62,000 nt of DNA, from positions 16,501,501 to 16,563,500 of the forward strand of contig CM022676.1 of assembly GCA_012295275.1 (NCBI GenBank). Direction: 5' to 3'. The notes under the pieces are model-generated. The model made no database searches. It was not told where the DNA came from and saw only the letters and a program-made list of their open reading frames with translations. This document shows positions 1 to 44,931 of the stretch, in pieces. A program made the position numbers and the translations under genes. Origin of the DNA: Chrysomallon squamiferum (lineage: Eukaryota; Mollusca; Gastropoda; Neomphalida; Peltospiridae). Each line of letters opens with the position of its first letter. Positions within the stretch are counted from its first letter, which is position 1.

Positions 1-186
1 TATAGAAAAAATGAAAAAGGTATTGACTTTGCATTGATGTCATGTTGACATGCATAGCTTGTAAACTGCTAACATATTTGGGCGTTTTCTCACCCTTTAT
101 GTATACCATACGATCCGTGTCACTTATAACAAAGATGCTTTGAAACAGCAGCGCGATTGCGAAATAGATTCAATCAACACATTATG

Positions 187-196
187 TATATAAAAA
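187..196 (+). promoter_or_regulatory. TATA box of leader 1
   Basis: TATATAAAAA lies 84 bases before the leader ATG, in a block (about 20-270) that recurs before the other leader copies. The shared block includes a GAAACAGCAG word and an AAATTAAAGTAGTTG word just after the TATA box. Conservation across copies suggests core promoter plus 5' UTR. The transcription start is inferred at about 215-225. Confidence 0.5.
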
Positions 197-270
197 TATG
201 TATCAGTATCTAAATTAAAGTAGTTGTGTTTGTGAGAGGCAGACTCATCTGTTCAGTTTTTAAAGAAGAA

Positions 271-34433
<34,163 letters not shown>

Positions 34434-35561
34434 GTACTTGGTGTCGATGATAATGGACGAACTAATTAATGTATCTCATCGAAACACCTTATTATGTCAC
34501 TTTTATCACACACACATACACAAATAGACACCTATACACACAGATTTCCATATATAGGACACATATTATACCACCTATTCACCATTATTGAATTTTATTA
34601 TTCAGCAAAGCTAGTTAAATATGTATGTTTTTCCTTTTCATACAAGAACGCCTTTAGAGCCATTTAAAAAAAGTAATAATTGTATAATTTCGATACTCAT
34701 GTTATGTTTACATCAGGACAATATGTGTAGTATACAGTGTTTGTTGGTATATTTTATGTGCTACAATCACAGTCTAGTAAAATTGTGATTAACTGTGTCT
34801 ATTGTGATTCTGCTTAAAATATATCTAATAGAATTGTGATTAAGTGTGTCTAGTAAGATTCTCATTAAACAAAGTCTAGTACGAAAAATGTGTGGCGTTG
34901 ATTTTTTGTGCGGACACATGCACTAAACTCTCGGACTTGAGGATAGTAAATTATAGTGATGATGAGTTACTATCGCACAGAACAATACTTTCTAAAAAAG
35001 AGACTTGATTATTATCCACCGAACATAATGCAGTCTAGCAAATATGTTTATAGTTTTATTGTTTGTCGTCATAGCAAAATACAATTGAAAATAACATAGA
35101 ATAAAATAAAAATAAAAACTCAGTGATAAGCATTATAACAAATTTCCTTTCTTTACTTACTACAAGAGTTGTGTAACGACAGGCCACACAAATTTGCCTG
35201 TAACAGCAATGTGTCCTAAACATTTCCACAACAATCACATTTACAAAATGTTCTGAGCATCTTAATCCAGTTGTGCTTCTGGCATGGCTATCGTCTTCAA
35301 GTCGATGCTATTTAAATATCACCTCATCTAGCGGACGTCAAAACAATCAACTAAAGACTGAATTACATCCGAAATTACTATAACCTTAGACAGTCTTAAC
35401 ATTTCTGTAAACTTGACTGTAACAGGTTGTAGCTGTCAAATCACTGGTGAAAACAGGTCTATACAGTGATACTGAATTAGTTTGGTATAATCAGTTATAT
35501 GTTACACATATATCTGTATGACACATTTCTCTTAATAATCATCTACAACTACATCATTTAA
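34434..35561 (+). other. 3' UTR and downstream flank
   Basis: Candidate poly(A) signals are ATTAAA at 34864 and AATAAA at 35100. A GTCTAGTA-AATTGTGATTAA word is repeated three or four times at about 34770-34880. No coding signal. Confidence 0.5.
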
Positions 35562-36250
35562 AAATAAATAAACGTTTTATTAGAAATATGCAGTGAAACT
35601 TTAAACAAGGACGTATTTTTAGAATATATTCAGGATAAGTTTAAACAAAAACTTATAAGTAGAAAATATATGAAATAACTTTAAATGAAAACGTATTATT
35701 AGAAAATATACAGGATGGCTTTAAACAAAACACGTATTTCAGAAAATATACAGGATAAATTTAAACAAAAACACGTACTATTAAACATATGCTTTGAAAC
35801 TTCAAACAAAAGCGTCTTATTAGAAAATAGAAATGGTAATTTAAAAGAAAAAAACAAACGTATTATTAGAAAATATACAGTATATCTTTAAACAACAACG
35901 CATTAATGGAAATATGCTAGAACAACTTTAAACAAACACATATTATTAGAAACAAAAGAAAAAAAGAAACCAAAAAACAGAATGACTGAACAAAGCACGT
36001 ATTATTAGAAAATATACACGATAAATTTAAAAATGCGTATTATTAGAACATATACAGGGTAACTTTAAACAAAAACGTATAAGTAGAAAATATACACGAT
36101 AACTTTAAACAAAAACTTATTATGAGAAACATACAGTGATACTTAAACACAAATGTCATATTAGGAATATGTAGAGCAACATTAAATAAAAACGTGTTAT
36201 TAGAACTGTATGCGGTAACTTTAAACTAAAAAGATATTATTAGAAATAGC
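35562..36250. repeat. ~40-bp minisatellite array 1
   Basis: About 17 imperfect copies of a unit of roughly 40 bases: TTTAAACAAAAACGTATTAT followed by TAGAAAATATACAGGATAAC. The same unit forms a second array at about 56345-57095. Confidence 0.9.
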
Positions 36251-37836
36251 CACCTTTAAATCGTGAAGTAACTAAAACTCGTTAATAACACACTGAAACA
36301 ATATAACAAGAAATGATTTGTTTTTATCCTTGATTATAATATTCATGGATGAATGTATGCAAGTGTAAACATACATACATACACACACACTCACACACGC
36401 TGTAAATGAAATCTTTGTTTCGTTAGGTGCATTTCTATTACGTATATTAACTACAGATATTTTATTAACGGATTAATATATATATATATATATATAACCT
36501 TGAAATTATCTAGTCTTTATGTATAAATTAGAGAAAAAACAAAAGAACGACAAATAATTAGATAGATATGTTTGAGTAATTATCATCAGTTAATAAGCTG
36601 TCATTAACTACCGATATATGCTAATACATAAAGTTCTGTTTGACCATCAGTAATACTATTTTACAGGAAAGTACGCGATGACGAAATTTTAAAGGCAATT
36701 TTTAAATTGTAAAGTTCCGTTAATTTGTGGTGAAGATATAGCGAGTTCAGTGTGACAAACTAAATCAGCTTTCAATTTTTTCCTGTCCGTGGACTTCTAT
36801 TTTTCAATCGATTTCTCTGTTTTCATCGACATCCGTAGAACTTTTCTATGTTTTCGGTTTCCACGTTGAGCTTAGAGTTCAGGCTCTGGCTCGGAATGTG
36901 TGTGTGTGTGCGTGTTTGTGTTATGATTGTGCGCGTGTAAGTTTATGAGTATTTTCAGTGTGATCGCCAGGCTGAGTATATTCACATACATATACAGATA
37001 TATAAAAACGATAGACATGTATGTGTATACAAATTAAAATGATATTAATGTTTAAATTTGATTTGTATAAATTAGTGTGTTAATACAATATCTATAGTTA
37101 ACATACGGAAACGAAATATGTCTAATGAAACACAAAGCTTCAAAGATAAATATGACAAACTCTATGTCTAGGAAGGATCAAGGTACGATGTTACTGTTCA
37201 CTGAAACTGAATTTCGGCTACTTCACTAATGTGTCGTTTGACTGAACTTTGGATTTCTCGTAGACAGACACAAGAATTAACAGTTGATGGGTTGTGTGTC
37301 TGAAATCACAGACATACTAAACAAAGACACACTGACTAAATACCGGTATTCACAATTCTTTTGTCAGTTTAAAACATATCAAATTTTATATACAATTGTT
37401 ACAGCCATTTTTTGTTTTATCATTGTATAAATTTACAGGTCATGAACTCTCCATAACAAATATTTACGTTTGTATAGGTTATATATATAGAGAGAATTGT
37501 TAAAGCCATTTATTGACAGGTCAAGAACTCTCTATAATAGACATTTACGTTTGTATAGGTTTCATATATATATCCTTTACTGCAGTCGATTATGCGCACC
37601 TGCGTATGTTTGTGCTACATTACTATTAGATTCTCCAAAGCATTTGTATTTATTGTCCGCTATTCATAGTGAGTTTTGAATCCTTGATCTGTTTTCTATT
37701 CGAGGTCGAATCTGAACAAAATTCTATGAACGGAACATTTCAAGTATTTTCTTTGCCTTGTTGTACGAAACTTACCTCGTCTTGTGAAAGAAGCATTTAG
37801 TATCAATCAATAGTTTACATATTTTTTTATCTCTCT
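36251..37836. other. Intergenic, nothing clear
   Basis: AT-rich sequence with a short TA tract (36476-36496) and a small internal direct repeat near 37440-37570 (TTTACGTTTGTATAGGTT twice). No gene seen. Confidence 0.6.
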
Positions 37837-37872
37837 TTGTGTAAGCAAAAACGTTTATATTGGACATTACAA

Positions 37873-38250
37873 ATGATATTACGCGACAGAAATTTTGTTT
37901 TGTCTAGTTTATGTGCAGCGTGTGAAAGGTGTATCGCGAACGTTGGTCACACACTAGAAATAAAATATACAAAACAAAAATTATGTCGAGTAATGTCATT
38001 TATAATATCCAATATAAACGTCTTTGCTTCCAGAAATTTGGAGAAAAGGTTTATGAAAAACTTCTGTAGCAGCAGACACGTTTCAAAACTAACAGCTGTG
38101 TTTCGTCTCTTAAAACACAGAGAAAGGGATATACATGGTTCATGTAACTACTGTTATAAGAATATGGTATACAAAATGTCAGAGGTCACTTACAGACATA
38201 TAAAATGTATCTATATGTCATATCACGCACCGGCGTCACCCTTCACCTAA
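37873..38250 (+). CDS. Unassigned open frame, 125 codons
   Basis: The open frame extends upstream without a stop to about 37837. Its first ATG is at 37873 and it stops at 38250. It contains a CAACERC cysteine cluster and a basic middle part, with no signal peptide, TM segment or recognised domain. It is long for chance in DNA this AT-rich, but codon use is not obviously gene-like and no splice or promoter context is visible. It may be spurious or an old element fragment. Confidence 0.15.
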   Translation: MILRDRNFVLSSLCAACERCIANVGHTLEIKYTKQKLCRVMSFIISNINVFASRNLEKRFMKNFCSSRHVSKLTAVFRLLKHRERDIHGSCNYCYKNMVYKMSEVTYRHIKCIYMSYHAPASPFT

Positions 38251-38342
38251 CACGTTTCAAGAACAACAAGTCGAGTTGTATTAAGATTTAAACTCTAAAC
38301 TTCTTTTCTATATTTACGGTGATTGATTCATGGACTCTAAAC

Positions 38343-38397
38343 GCGTTTCTGTAATTATTATTATATTTATTATTTTTTAATATTATTATTGTTATTG

Positions 38398-38456
<59 letters not shown>

Positions 38457-38458
38457 TC
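38343..38458. repeat. (ATT)n
   Basis: ATT tract with early interruptions. Confidence 0.9.
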
Positions 38459-38945
38459 TTTGGTTGTTTGTATCGATCTTTTAAATCACTAATGTCAGAC
38501 GTTTTGTATTGTACTTTTCTTTTAAATATGAATATAATGTTTGGATGTCAGCCATGTTGTTGCACATTTTTTATGGCAATATTTTGAAGTAACCCAGCTC
38601 TAGAATAATCCAACGTTATATCGAAGAGAACAGTTCTTTGTGAATGTATGAGTGTCTTGTATGTGTGTATGCACATCTGTGTGACAGAGTAGTAGTCTTT
38701 GACAGACATATTTTTAATCATAATTTTGTTTTCTGTGTAGTGAATTATATAATATTCACACAATCCTCATTTTTAAATGCACATTTAAAGCAGCATGTCT
38801 GCTACATTTTATAGCAATAAAGGCATGATATTGCAGTAATATTTATTGAGCTGTAGTGTACATTAGGTTTATAAATTCATATTCTTACGGTTCTTGAATG
38901 TTTAGCTGATTAGTGTCAGAAAATGGGGGCAACTACGGATCATTA

Positions 38946-38947
38946 TG

Positions 38948-38988
<41 letters not shown>

Positions 38989-39026
38989 GATGATGATGAT
39001 GATTATTATTATTATTATCGTTACCA
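38946..39026. repeat. (ATT)n/(GAT)n
   Basis: ATT run broken by five GAT units. Confidence 0.9.
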
Positions 39027-39478
39027 TTATTATAATATTATTTATTTAATTATTATACTACTACTAGTAGCCCTATTATTATTATATTTATTATTATTAT
39101 TATTATTTTTTACTTATATATTTATTTGTTTCTTTAAATCATTGACGTCAGACATTTTGTATTTTATTTGTTGTTGTTATAAATATAAAATTATAAATTT
39201 AATATTTGGACCTCAGCCAACTGCTTTTGTATATATTTTATGGCAGTATTTGGACGTAAGCCAGCTCTACAATAATGGAAAGTTTCGTAGAAGAGAACAG
39301 TTCTGTGTGAATGTATGCATGTTTTCGTATGTGTGTAAGCGCATATAACAAATGAGAGATAAACAGAGAGATATATATTATTTGTCATTATATTTTACTT
39401 TCCGTGAGAATTTGTTACAACTTAACTAGATCTATATCTATACCTTTACGTTTTATACATTAAATATTTAATTCATAC

Positions 39479-39573
39479 CTGAAATTCATGCCCTGTAAGT
39501 GACATCAACACCACATACACTGTTAGCAACAGCAGCAATCTAACCACCACATCGTGTACCATGATGTTTTGTC
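39479..39573 (-). pseudogene. Dead copy of furin-like convertase catalytic-His exon
   Basis: Minus-strand homologue of the exon at 42164-42259. It still reads [10 protein letters not shown], then a stop, then IAAVANSVCGVDVTYRA, a second stop and IS. The donor GTATGA is kept, but the acceptor has changed from TGTTGCAG to a non-AG sequence. Two in-frame stops and the lost acceptor make it a pseudo-exon. It keeps the VCG residue that the better copy has lost. Confidence 0.75.
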
Positions 39574-39819
39574 ACCTTAAAACAAAATAATAAGAATAGT
39601 TTTAATTTTACTAGTTTAGTTTTTACTTTTATTCAAAACCAAAACTGATTATAATATTTACATTCAGTATTAGATTTTAGATTTAGACTTAGGATAATAT
39701 TTTATTGATATAATTTGTTTTGAATGTGGGATATGTTGTATTTTGTTCTTTCTGGCTTCAGTTGAAAAATACATTCATATTTATTTCTGAGTGGTAACTG
39801 CGTTTATTTGACATACTGC

Positions 39820-41300
39820 TTATTGATGTCCAGCAGAGCGGAATGTTTGACTGATTCAGAAAAGTATTCGAAAAACCAGTTTGTAATAAGCTGTTGGCAA
39901 ACATGGAGCTGTCCTACTTTGGCGTGTGATCTACAATTGAAAGGGCGATGATAAAGGAAATTTCAGTTGATAGTAGAGATGTGAAGTTATACTTTAACAG
40001 TATGATACAAATATAAGAACAGTATTTCCAGGCTACTTGGTCATTAAGAAATGTATAATAAAACGCCATTTTAAAATTATCTTCAAACAAAAATATAATT
40101 ATTTTCTCTGTGACTTGTTCAATGGTATATAAAGTGTTTTAAATGTAGACGCTGTGCCAAATAATTAAATACATAATTCAGATTCCTAATGACTGTAATT
40201 ATCTTTATTATTATTATTATTATTATTATTATTGTGACAGTCATTATTATTATTATTGTTCTTATTATCATTATTATTATTACTATTATTATCCATATTA
40301 CTATTATTGTTTGATTTTCACGGTAAACGAAGGGAAACCTGAGATCAAAGATTTGCTATTTAATTTTCTGAAATACTCTTCACCTTTGCCTCTTTTCATG
40401 ATTTCAATTTCCTGTGAATATAATTAATTGAATTTTAATGCCAAATACATTTTACTTGTGTTCAGTCCTGTCTAATAATAACAGAAGAAGAAGAAGAAGA
40501 AGAAGAAGAAGAAGAAGAAGAAGAAGAAAAAGAGCAAAAAGAATATAACATTTAACGATAATGTTTATGATTTAAATTTGCTGTGAATCTAATTCACAGA
40601 ATTTGAATATGTGATGTATTTCATTGGTGTGTCGATAAGCGATGTTCGTTCCAGTCTATTAATAACTCAAGAACATGAAGAAAACAACGCTCAAATAATT
40701 AGATTTATCTGATTACATTTATTATTTTTATCTTCATTTTATATAGTATATTATTGTTGTTGTTGTCTTTCTCGTTATTATTGTTATTCAGCTGTTAGTA
40801 TTATTTATCTTGAATGTTCATAAAGGTAAATGAATTTATATTTTCGTATTTATTTCTCCACTTAAGCGCTGAGATTGTATTAACAATACATTTTTCATAT
40901 CATAGTGAATAAGATCCGAGTATACCTCTGCGTTTTTCGAGCAGCAGTGACAGACTATTTTTATTTCACGTAAATAAGCAGCAAATGTGTACTTGCTATT
41001 TTGGTTATGCCAGTATCGTTTCAGCATCAATACATATCTGAAAAACGAAAATAGCGTTATCAAATCATACTTACGTAAGCCTTTAACGTTCGGTAACATA
41101 AAACAGACAAATATACATATAGAAGAACAGCAATTACCACTAATCTAAAACGGTCCTGTGTATACGAGAATCATCGAAACCGGAATGTACGAAACGCACA
41201 ATTTTCCTCCGAGAAATTTCATAAAAGTTATCGCCAGTCAATGTTTCACAAGTATAAACCATTATTATTTGTTTAGCTTGGACGAACAGTCGCTACATTT
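39820..41300. repeat. Copy of dispersed repeat family
   Basis: Contains, in order, the TGATGTCCAGCAGAGCGGAA word, ATT tract (40207-40235), GATTTTCACGGTAAACGAAG, GAA tract (40483-40530) and the TATACCTCTG-GTTT block. It is closely matched by 59811-61560. No coding capacity. Confidence 0.7.
40483..40530. repeat. (GAA)n
   Basis: About 15 GAA units. Partners at 49051-49142 (reverse orientation) and 60706-60760. Confidence 0.9.
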
Positions 41301-42163
41301 TAACATATTTAATGTCTGAATGTCCACGCTTTCATTAAATGTCAATCACAGCTAATCATTATCTTTTGTCTGTTTGTTCCTTTATGGATTCCAAAGCAGT
41401 CGTATCTCTATATAATCCTACAATGTGCACAGTTGGTTTAAGTTTACTCTGCGAGAAACAACTGATACAATTATTTACTTTTTCACATCTGTGTGACTTG
41501 TTAGTGAGTCTTTGACAGACATATTTGTATTCATAATTTTGTTTTCTGTCTAGTGAATTATATAATATTCTCACAATCCTTATTTTTAGATTCCCAAATA
41601 AACCAGAATGTCTGATACATTTCATATTATGTAAGGTATGATATTACAGTAATATTTATTGAGCTATAGTGTATATTAGGTTCATAAATTCATATTCCTA
41701 TGGTTATTCAATGTTTCGCTGATTAGTGTCAGAAAATGGGAGCAACTACAGGTCATTATGATTAAGATTATTATTATTATTATTATTATTATTATTTACT
41801 TATTTATTTCTCTGTTTGTATGTTTCTTTTTAGTCACTGCCGTCAGACATTTTGTATTTTATTTTTTTGTTATTATGAATATAATATTTGGACGTCAGCC
41901 AACTGTTTTTGTATATATTTTATTGTAATATTTGGAGGTAAGCCAGCTCTACAATAATGGAAAGCAATGTCAAAGAGAACAGTTCTGTGCGAATGTATGA
42001 ATGCTTTCTTTTTATGTGCGTAAGCGCATATAAGAAATGAGAGATAAACAGAGAGAGATACATTATGTTTCATTATATTTTACTTTCCGTGATAATTTGT
42101 TACAACTTAACTATATGCATATCTATCTATTAACGTTTTATATATTAAATATTTAATTCATAC

Positions 42164-42462
42164 CTGAAATTCCTGCCTTGTAAGCGACACCAACACCGCA
42201 ACCATTGTTATCAACAGCAGCAATCTCACCACCACATCGTGTACCATGATGTTTTGTGGCTGCAACAAAATAATCAGAATAGTTTTAATCTTAGTGTTCA
42301 AGTCTTTACTTTTATTCAAAAGTAAAACTGATTATAATATATACGTTCAGTATAATATTTTTGATTTAGACTTAGGATATATTTTTTTATTATTCATTAC
42401 TGCCCCAGAAAACAACTGATAATATCTGAAACTGGGCCATGGATTATGGTTAATAATCATTA

Positions 42463-42496
<34 letters not shown>

Positions 42497-42869
42497 ATAT
42501 ATATATATTTTTTTACTTTTTTGTAAGCACATAAATATATAGCAATATAATCATAGTGTAAAGTTAAATACAAATACGAATTTAATAACAGATAGAGAGA
42601 CACAGAGAGGGACAGGTAGAGACAGAGACAAAGGGAGAGAGGACATATTATGAGGATGAATATATTAAAAACAAAGTATCGATAATGTAATATTGTTTAT
42701 GATAATGAGATGACGATGATGATAGTGATGATGATGATGATGAAACAAGTACAAGTACTAACCAAATAAAAAATGGTTTAACTCAAGGTACACAAAGTTA
42801 ATAAAAATAAATTAACAGACTCTCGAGTCACCTTTGTGGTCACTAGGCATAGAGTCAGAATCATGATCA
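42164..42869 (-). CDS. Furin/kexin-type proprotein convertase, two exons (partial)
   Basis: Minus-strand exon 42832-42869 (acceptor GATTTCAG, donor AAAG|GTGACT) encodes [12 protein letters not shown]. Exon 42164-42259 (acceptor TTGTTGCAG, donor TTCAG|GTATGA) encodes [19 protein letters not shown] followed by [12 protein letters not shown]. Phases match (1/1), so they join in frame across a 572-base intron. HGTRCAGE.AA.ANN..CGVGVAY is the catalytic histidine signature of subtilisin-family proprotein convertases, and D.D.DP.P precedes it in furin. These Golgi serine proteases cut precursors after dibasic sites. Compared with furin one residue is missing after NNG. No other convertase exons (catalytic Asp, Ser, P domain) were found in the window. 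It is either part of a gene with long introns or a gene fragment. Confidence 0.65.
42472..42495. repeat. (ATT)n inside convertase intron
   Basis: Short ATT run within a longer AT-rich patch (42462-42510). Confidence 0.8.
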
Positions 42870-43683
42870 CTGAAATCCCAGCTGCCATTTTGTGGCTTAA
42901 TTTTATCTAAAATTGTACATTTGTCTACTTGTTATGAAACAGTTCTCCGTTAAAACATTACAGGTTACCTAAAGATAATGTGAAGATGCTCTCCTTTCCG
43001 AAATTTCGGTATACCAAGACGAACCTATGAAGTTAAATCTGCCAGGTGTCAATTATGCACTTGAGATAAAACTAGTGGACAAAGGTATATGTGAATGTTA
43101 TTTACCAGGATCAAATATGTTACTGTGGCTTAGATCACAGCAGACTATTCTAAGCAACTGTCACATGTCAATAAATTAACGTGTGTGTGTGTGTCTCTCT
43201 GTTTGCTAAGCTCTGTGCATGTCATTGTCTACATGTTTGTGTCTTTCTGTGTGTTTTTATATGCTTGCCAAAATTTATGATAAAATGTGCTGATGGAGAA
43301 AAGTAATCTAAATATATTCTGCATACTACTAAATTGGCTCATCGACTATTAGGACAATTCCACGGTTTCAAGATTCAGAAGGGTTTGATATCCTAGCAGC
43401 TGTCATGACTACTAAATGGGTTCCCCACAAATACTGTGTACTGCGTCTGATGATAAAAGCATTTTATTGCATGATCAAGATCATGATGCAATCTACTGAC
43501 TTATCTAAACATTCAGAACTATTAAAAATCAAACCGAAGTTTCCCAGGATTTACCACTGTTTTGTTATAGTAGTATCATGGTAATTCCCGTCATGAATGA
43601 GCTTTACCTCTCTGGAAAAGAGTTCAGTAGCAGACTGTACAGAACAACCTTTTTTGTTCTTTTTTCTTCTATTTTATTTACTA

Positions 43684-43684
<1 letters not shown>

Positions 43685-43773
<89 letters not shown>
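43685..43773. repeat. (ATT)n
   Basis: About 29 perfect ATT units. Confidence 0.95.
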
Positions 43774-44531
43774 TTTTTTTTATTTGTTGTAAATAGTCAA
43801 GGAAATAAGCAAAAAGGCTATACTGAAAAATTATGTGTGATTATCAGGATCCTTGTGGTAATGAGCGAAAGCGCTTTTTCTACTAAATATATTTAATCAC
43901 AATAATTAAAATAAAGAATGTTTTTTCTTCTTCTTTTTTTTTTCTTTTTTTTTTTTAATCCACCTGTTCATAATACAGAAATGTTGAGACAGGAATCCCA
44001 TAATCTCACAATACCTCTAGTACTTTTGTTAGTAGCAATGAAACGATAGCATGCGCTTCACCACTATATAATAACACAGACCACAGATCACATTAAAAGA
44101 AAACAGATGAGATTGTGTTTTTAAAACTGTTGGACAATATAGTAGGAATTAAGAAGCTCTCGGTATTGTTCGTATTCTGCAAAGATCAAACAAATATCCA
44201 TTCATAATTTTAATAATCAATTAGCAAGAACAAAGAGAGAAGGGAGAGGATTATACTAAAATTCATATTCATTAATTGTTTAATAGTTAAGATTCAGCCT
44301 GCGCCTATACTGCGTATCGTAGTCACATTCAGTGCTATTCGGATCAATATCATGATTTTTGATCGTTGATGAACCAATTATTTATGTGTGTTTTATATTC
44401 AATAATCAAAATATATTTATATCTCAAATCCTGAATTCGCTTAAAAATGTAAGATAATTGATTGAATCAACATAGATTTTCATATTAGAATAGCCAAACA
44501 AATGAATCAGTGTTCACTTAATCTCTATCAC

Positions 44532-44567
<36 letters not shown>

Positions 44568-44789
44568 TCACACTTAAGCACACACTTTCCTTATATTAGT
44601 TTGGGTTTCTGAGAATACACAATGAGAAACTATTTTAAATAAATAAATAATTAAAGATAGACGTCATATTGGCAGATATATGCACACGGTATGTAAATTA
44701 GTCGATAAACAGACATGAATAACTAACATACGTACTTTGCCGTTATGTCACACTGACATACGCCACTTGTAAACTTGCAACGAGCTATG

Positions 44790-44797
44790 TATATAAA
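44790..44797 (+). promoter_or_regulatory. TATA box of leader 4 (paralogue)
   Basis: TATATAAA in the conserved promoter block, 57 bases before the candidate ATG at 44847 and followed by the shared GTAGTTGTGTTTG word. Confidence 0.5.
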
Positions 44798-44846
44798 GAA
44801 ACGAATCAGGATGTAAATCACAGTAGTTGTGTTTGACCGAGACAAA

Positions 44847-44931
44847 ATGATCTGTACAGTCTTTATAAAAGAAGTGTTTTTCTTTCAGTGTATATGGATT
44901 TACTCATTTCTTATATCTACAGTCGTTTCAG
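44847..44931 (+). CDS. Signal-peptide exon of the downstream SRCR paralogue (leader 4)
   Basis: At the position of the usual leader ATG this copy has GTG, but an in-frame ATG 27 bases earlier (44847) opens MICTVFIKEVFFFQCIWIYS, then FLISTVVS, plus one base before donor GTATGT. The exon is 85 bases, phase 1 as in the other leaders. The core is strongly hydrophobic and ends in small residues. It lies 41657 bases after leader 2. The start has apparently been relocated upstream into former 5' UTR. Confidence 0.6.

Larger units (their letters stand above)
38545..39700. repeat. Nested duplicated block, partners at 41470-42370 and 61790-62000
   Basis: Shared words include GTCAGCCAACTG, AAGCCAGCTCTACAATAATG, GAGAACAGTTCTGTG and a TGTCAGAAAATGGG-GCAACTAC word just before an ATT tract. 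The block at 39190-39700 is followed by the dead convertase exon, and the block at 41880-42370 by the intact one. Confidence 0.7.
42870..44846. other. Intergenic between convertase exons and paralogue leader
   Basis: Contains (ATT)n at 43685-43773, (CA)n near 44530-44564 and an exon-like word shared with 7232 and 51350 at about 43352. A conserved pre-promoter block (CACTGACATACGCCACTTGT) lies at about 44747. No gene seen. Confidence 0.6.
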
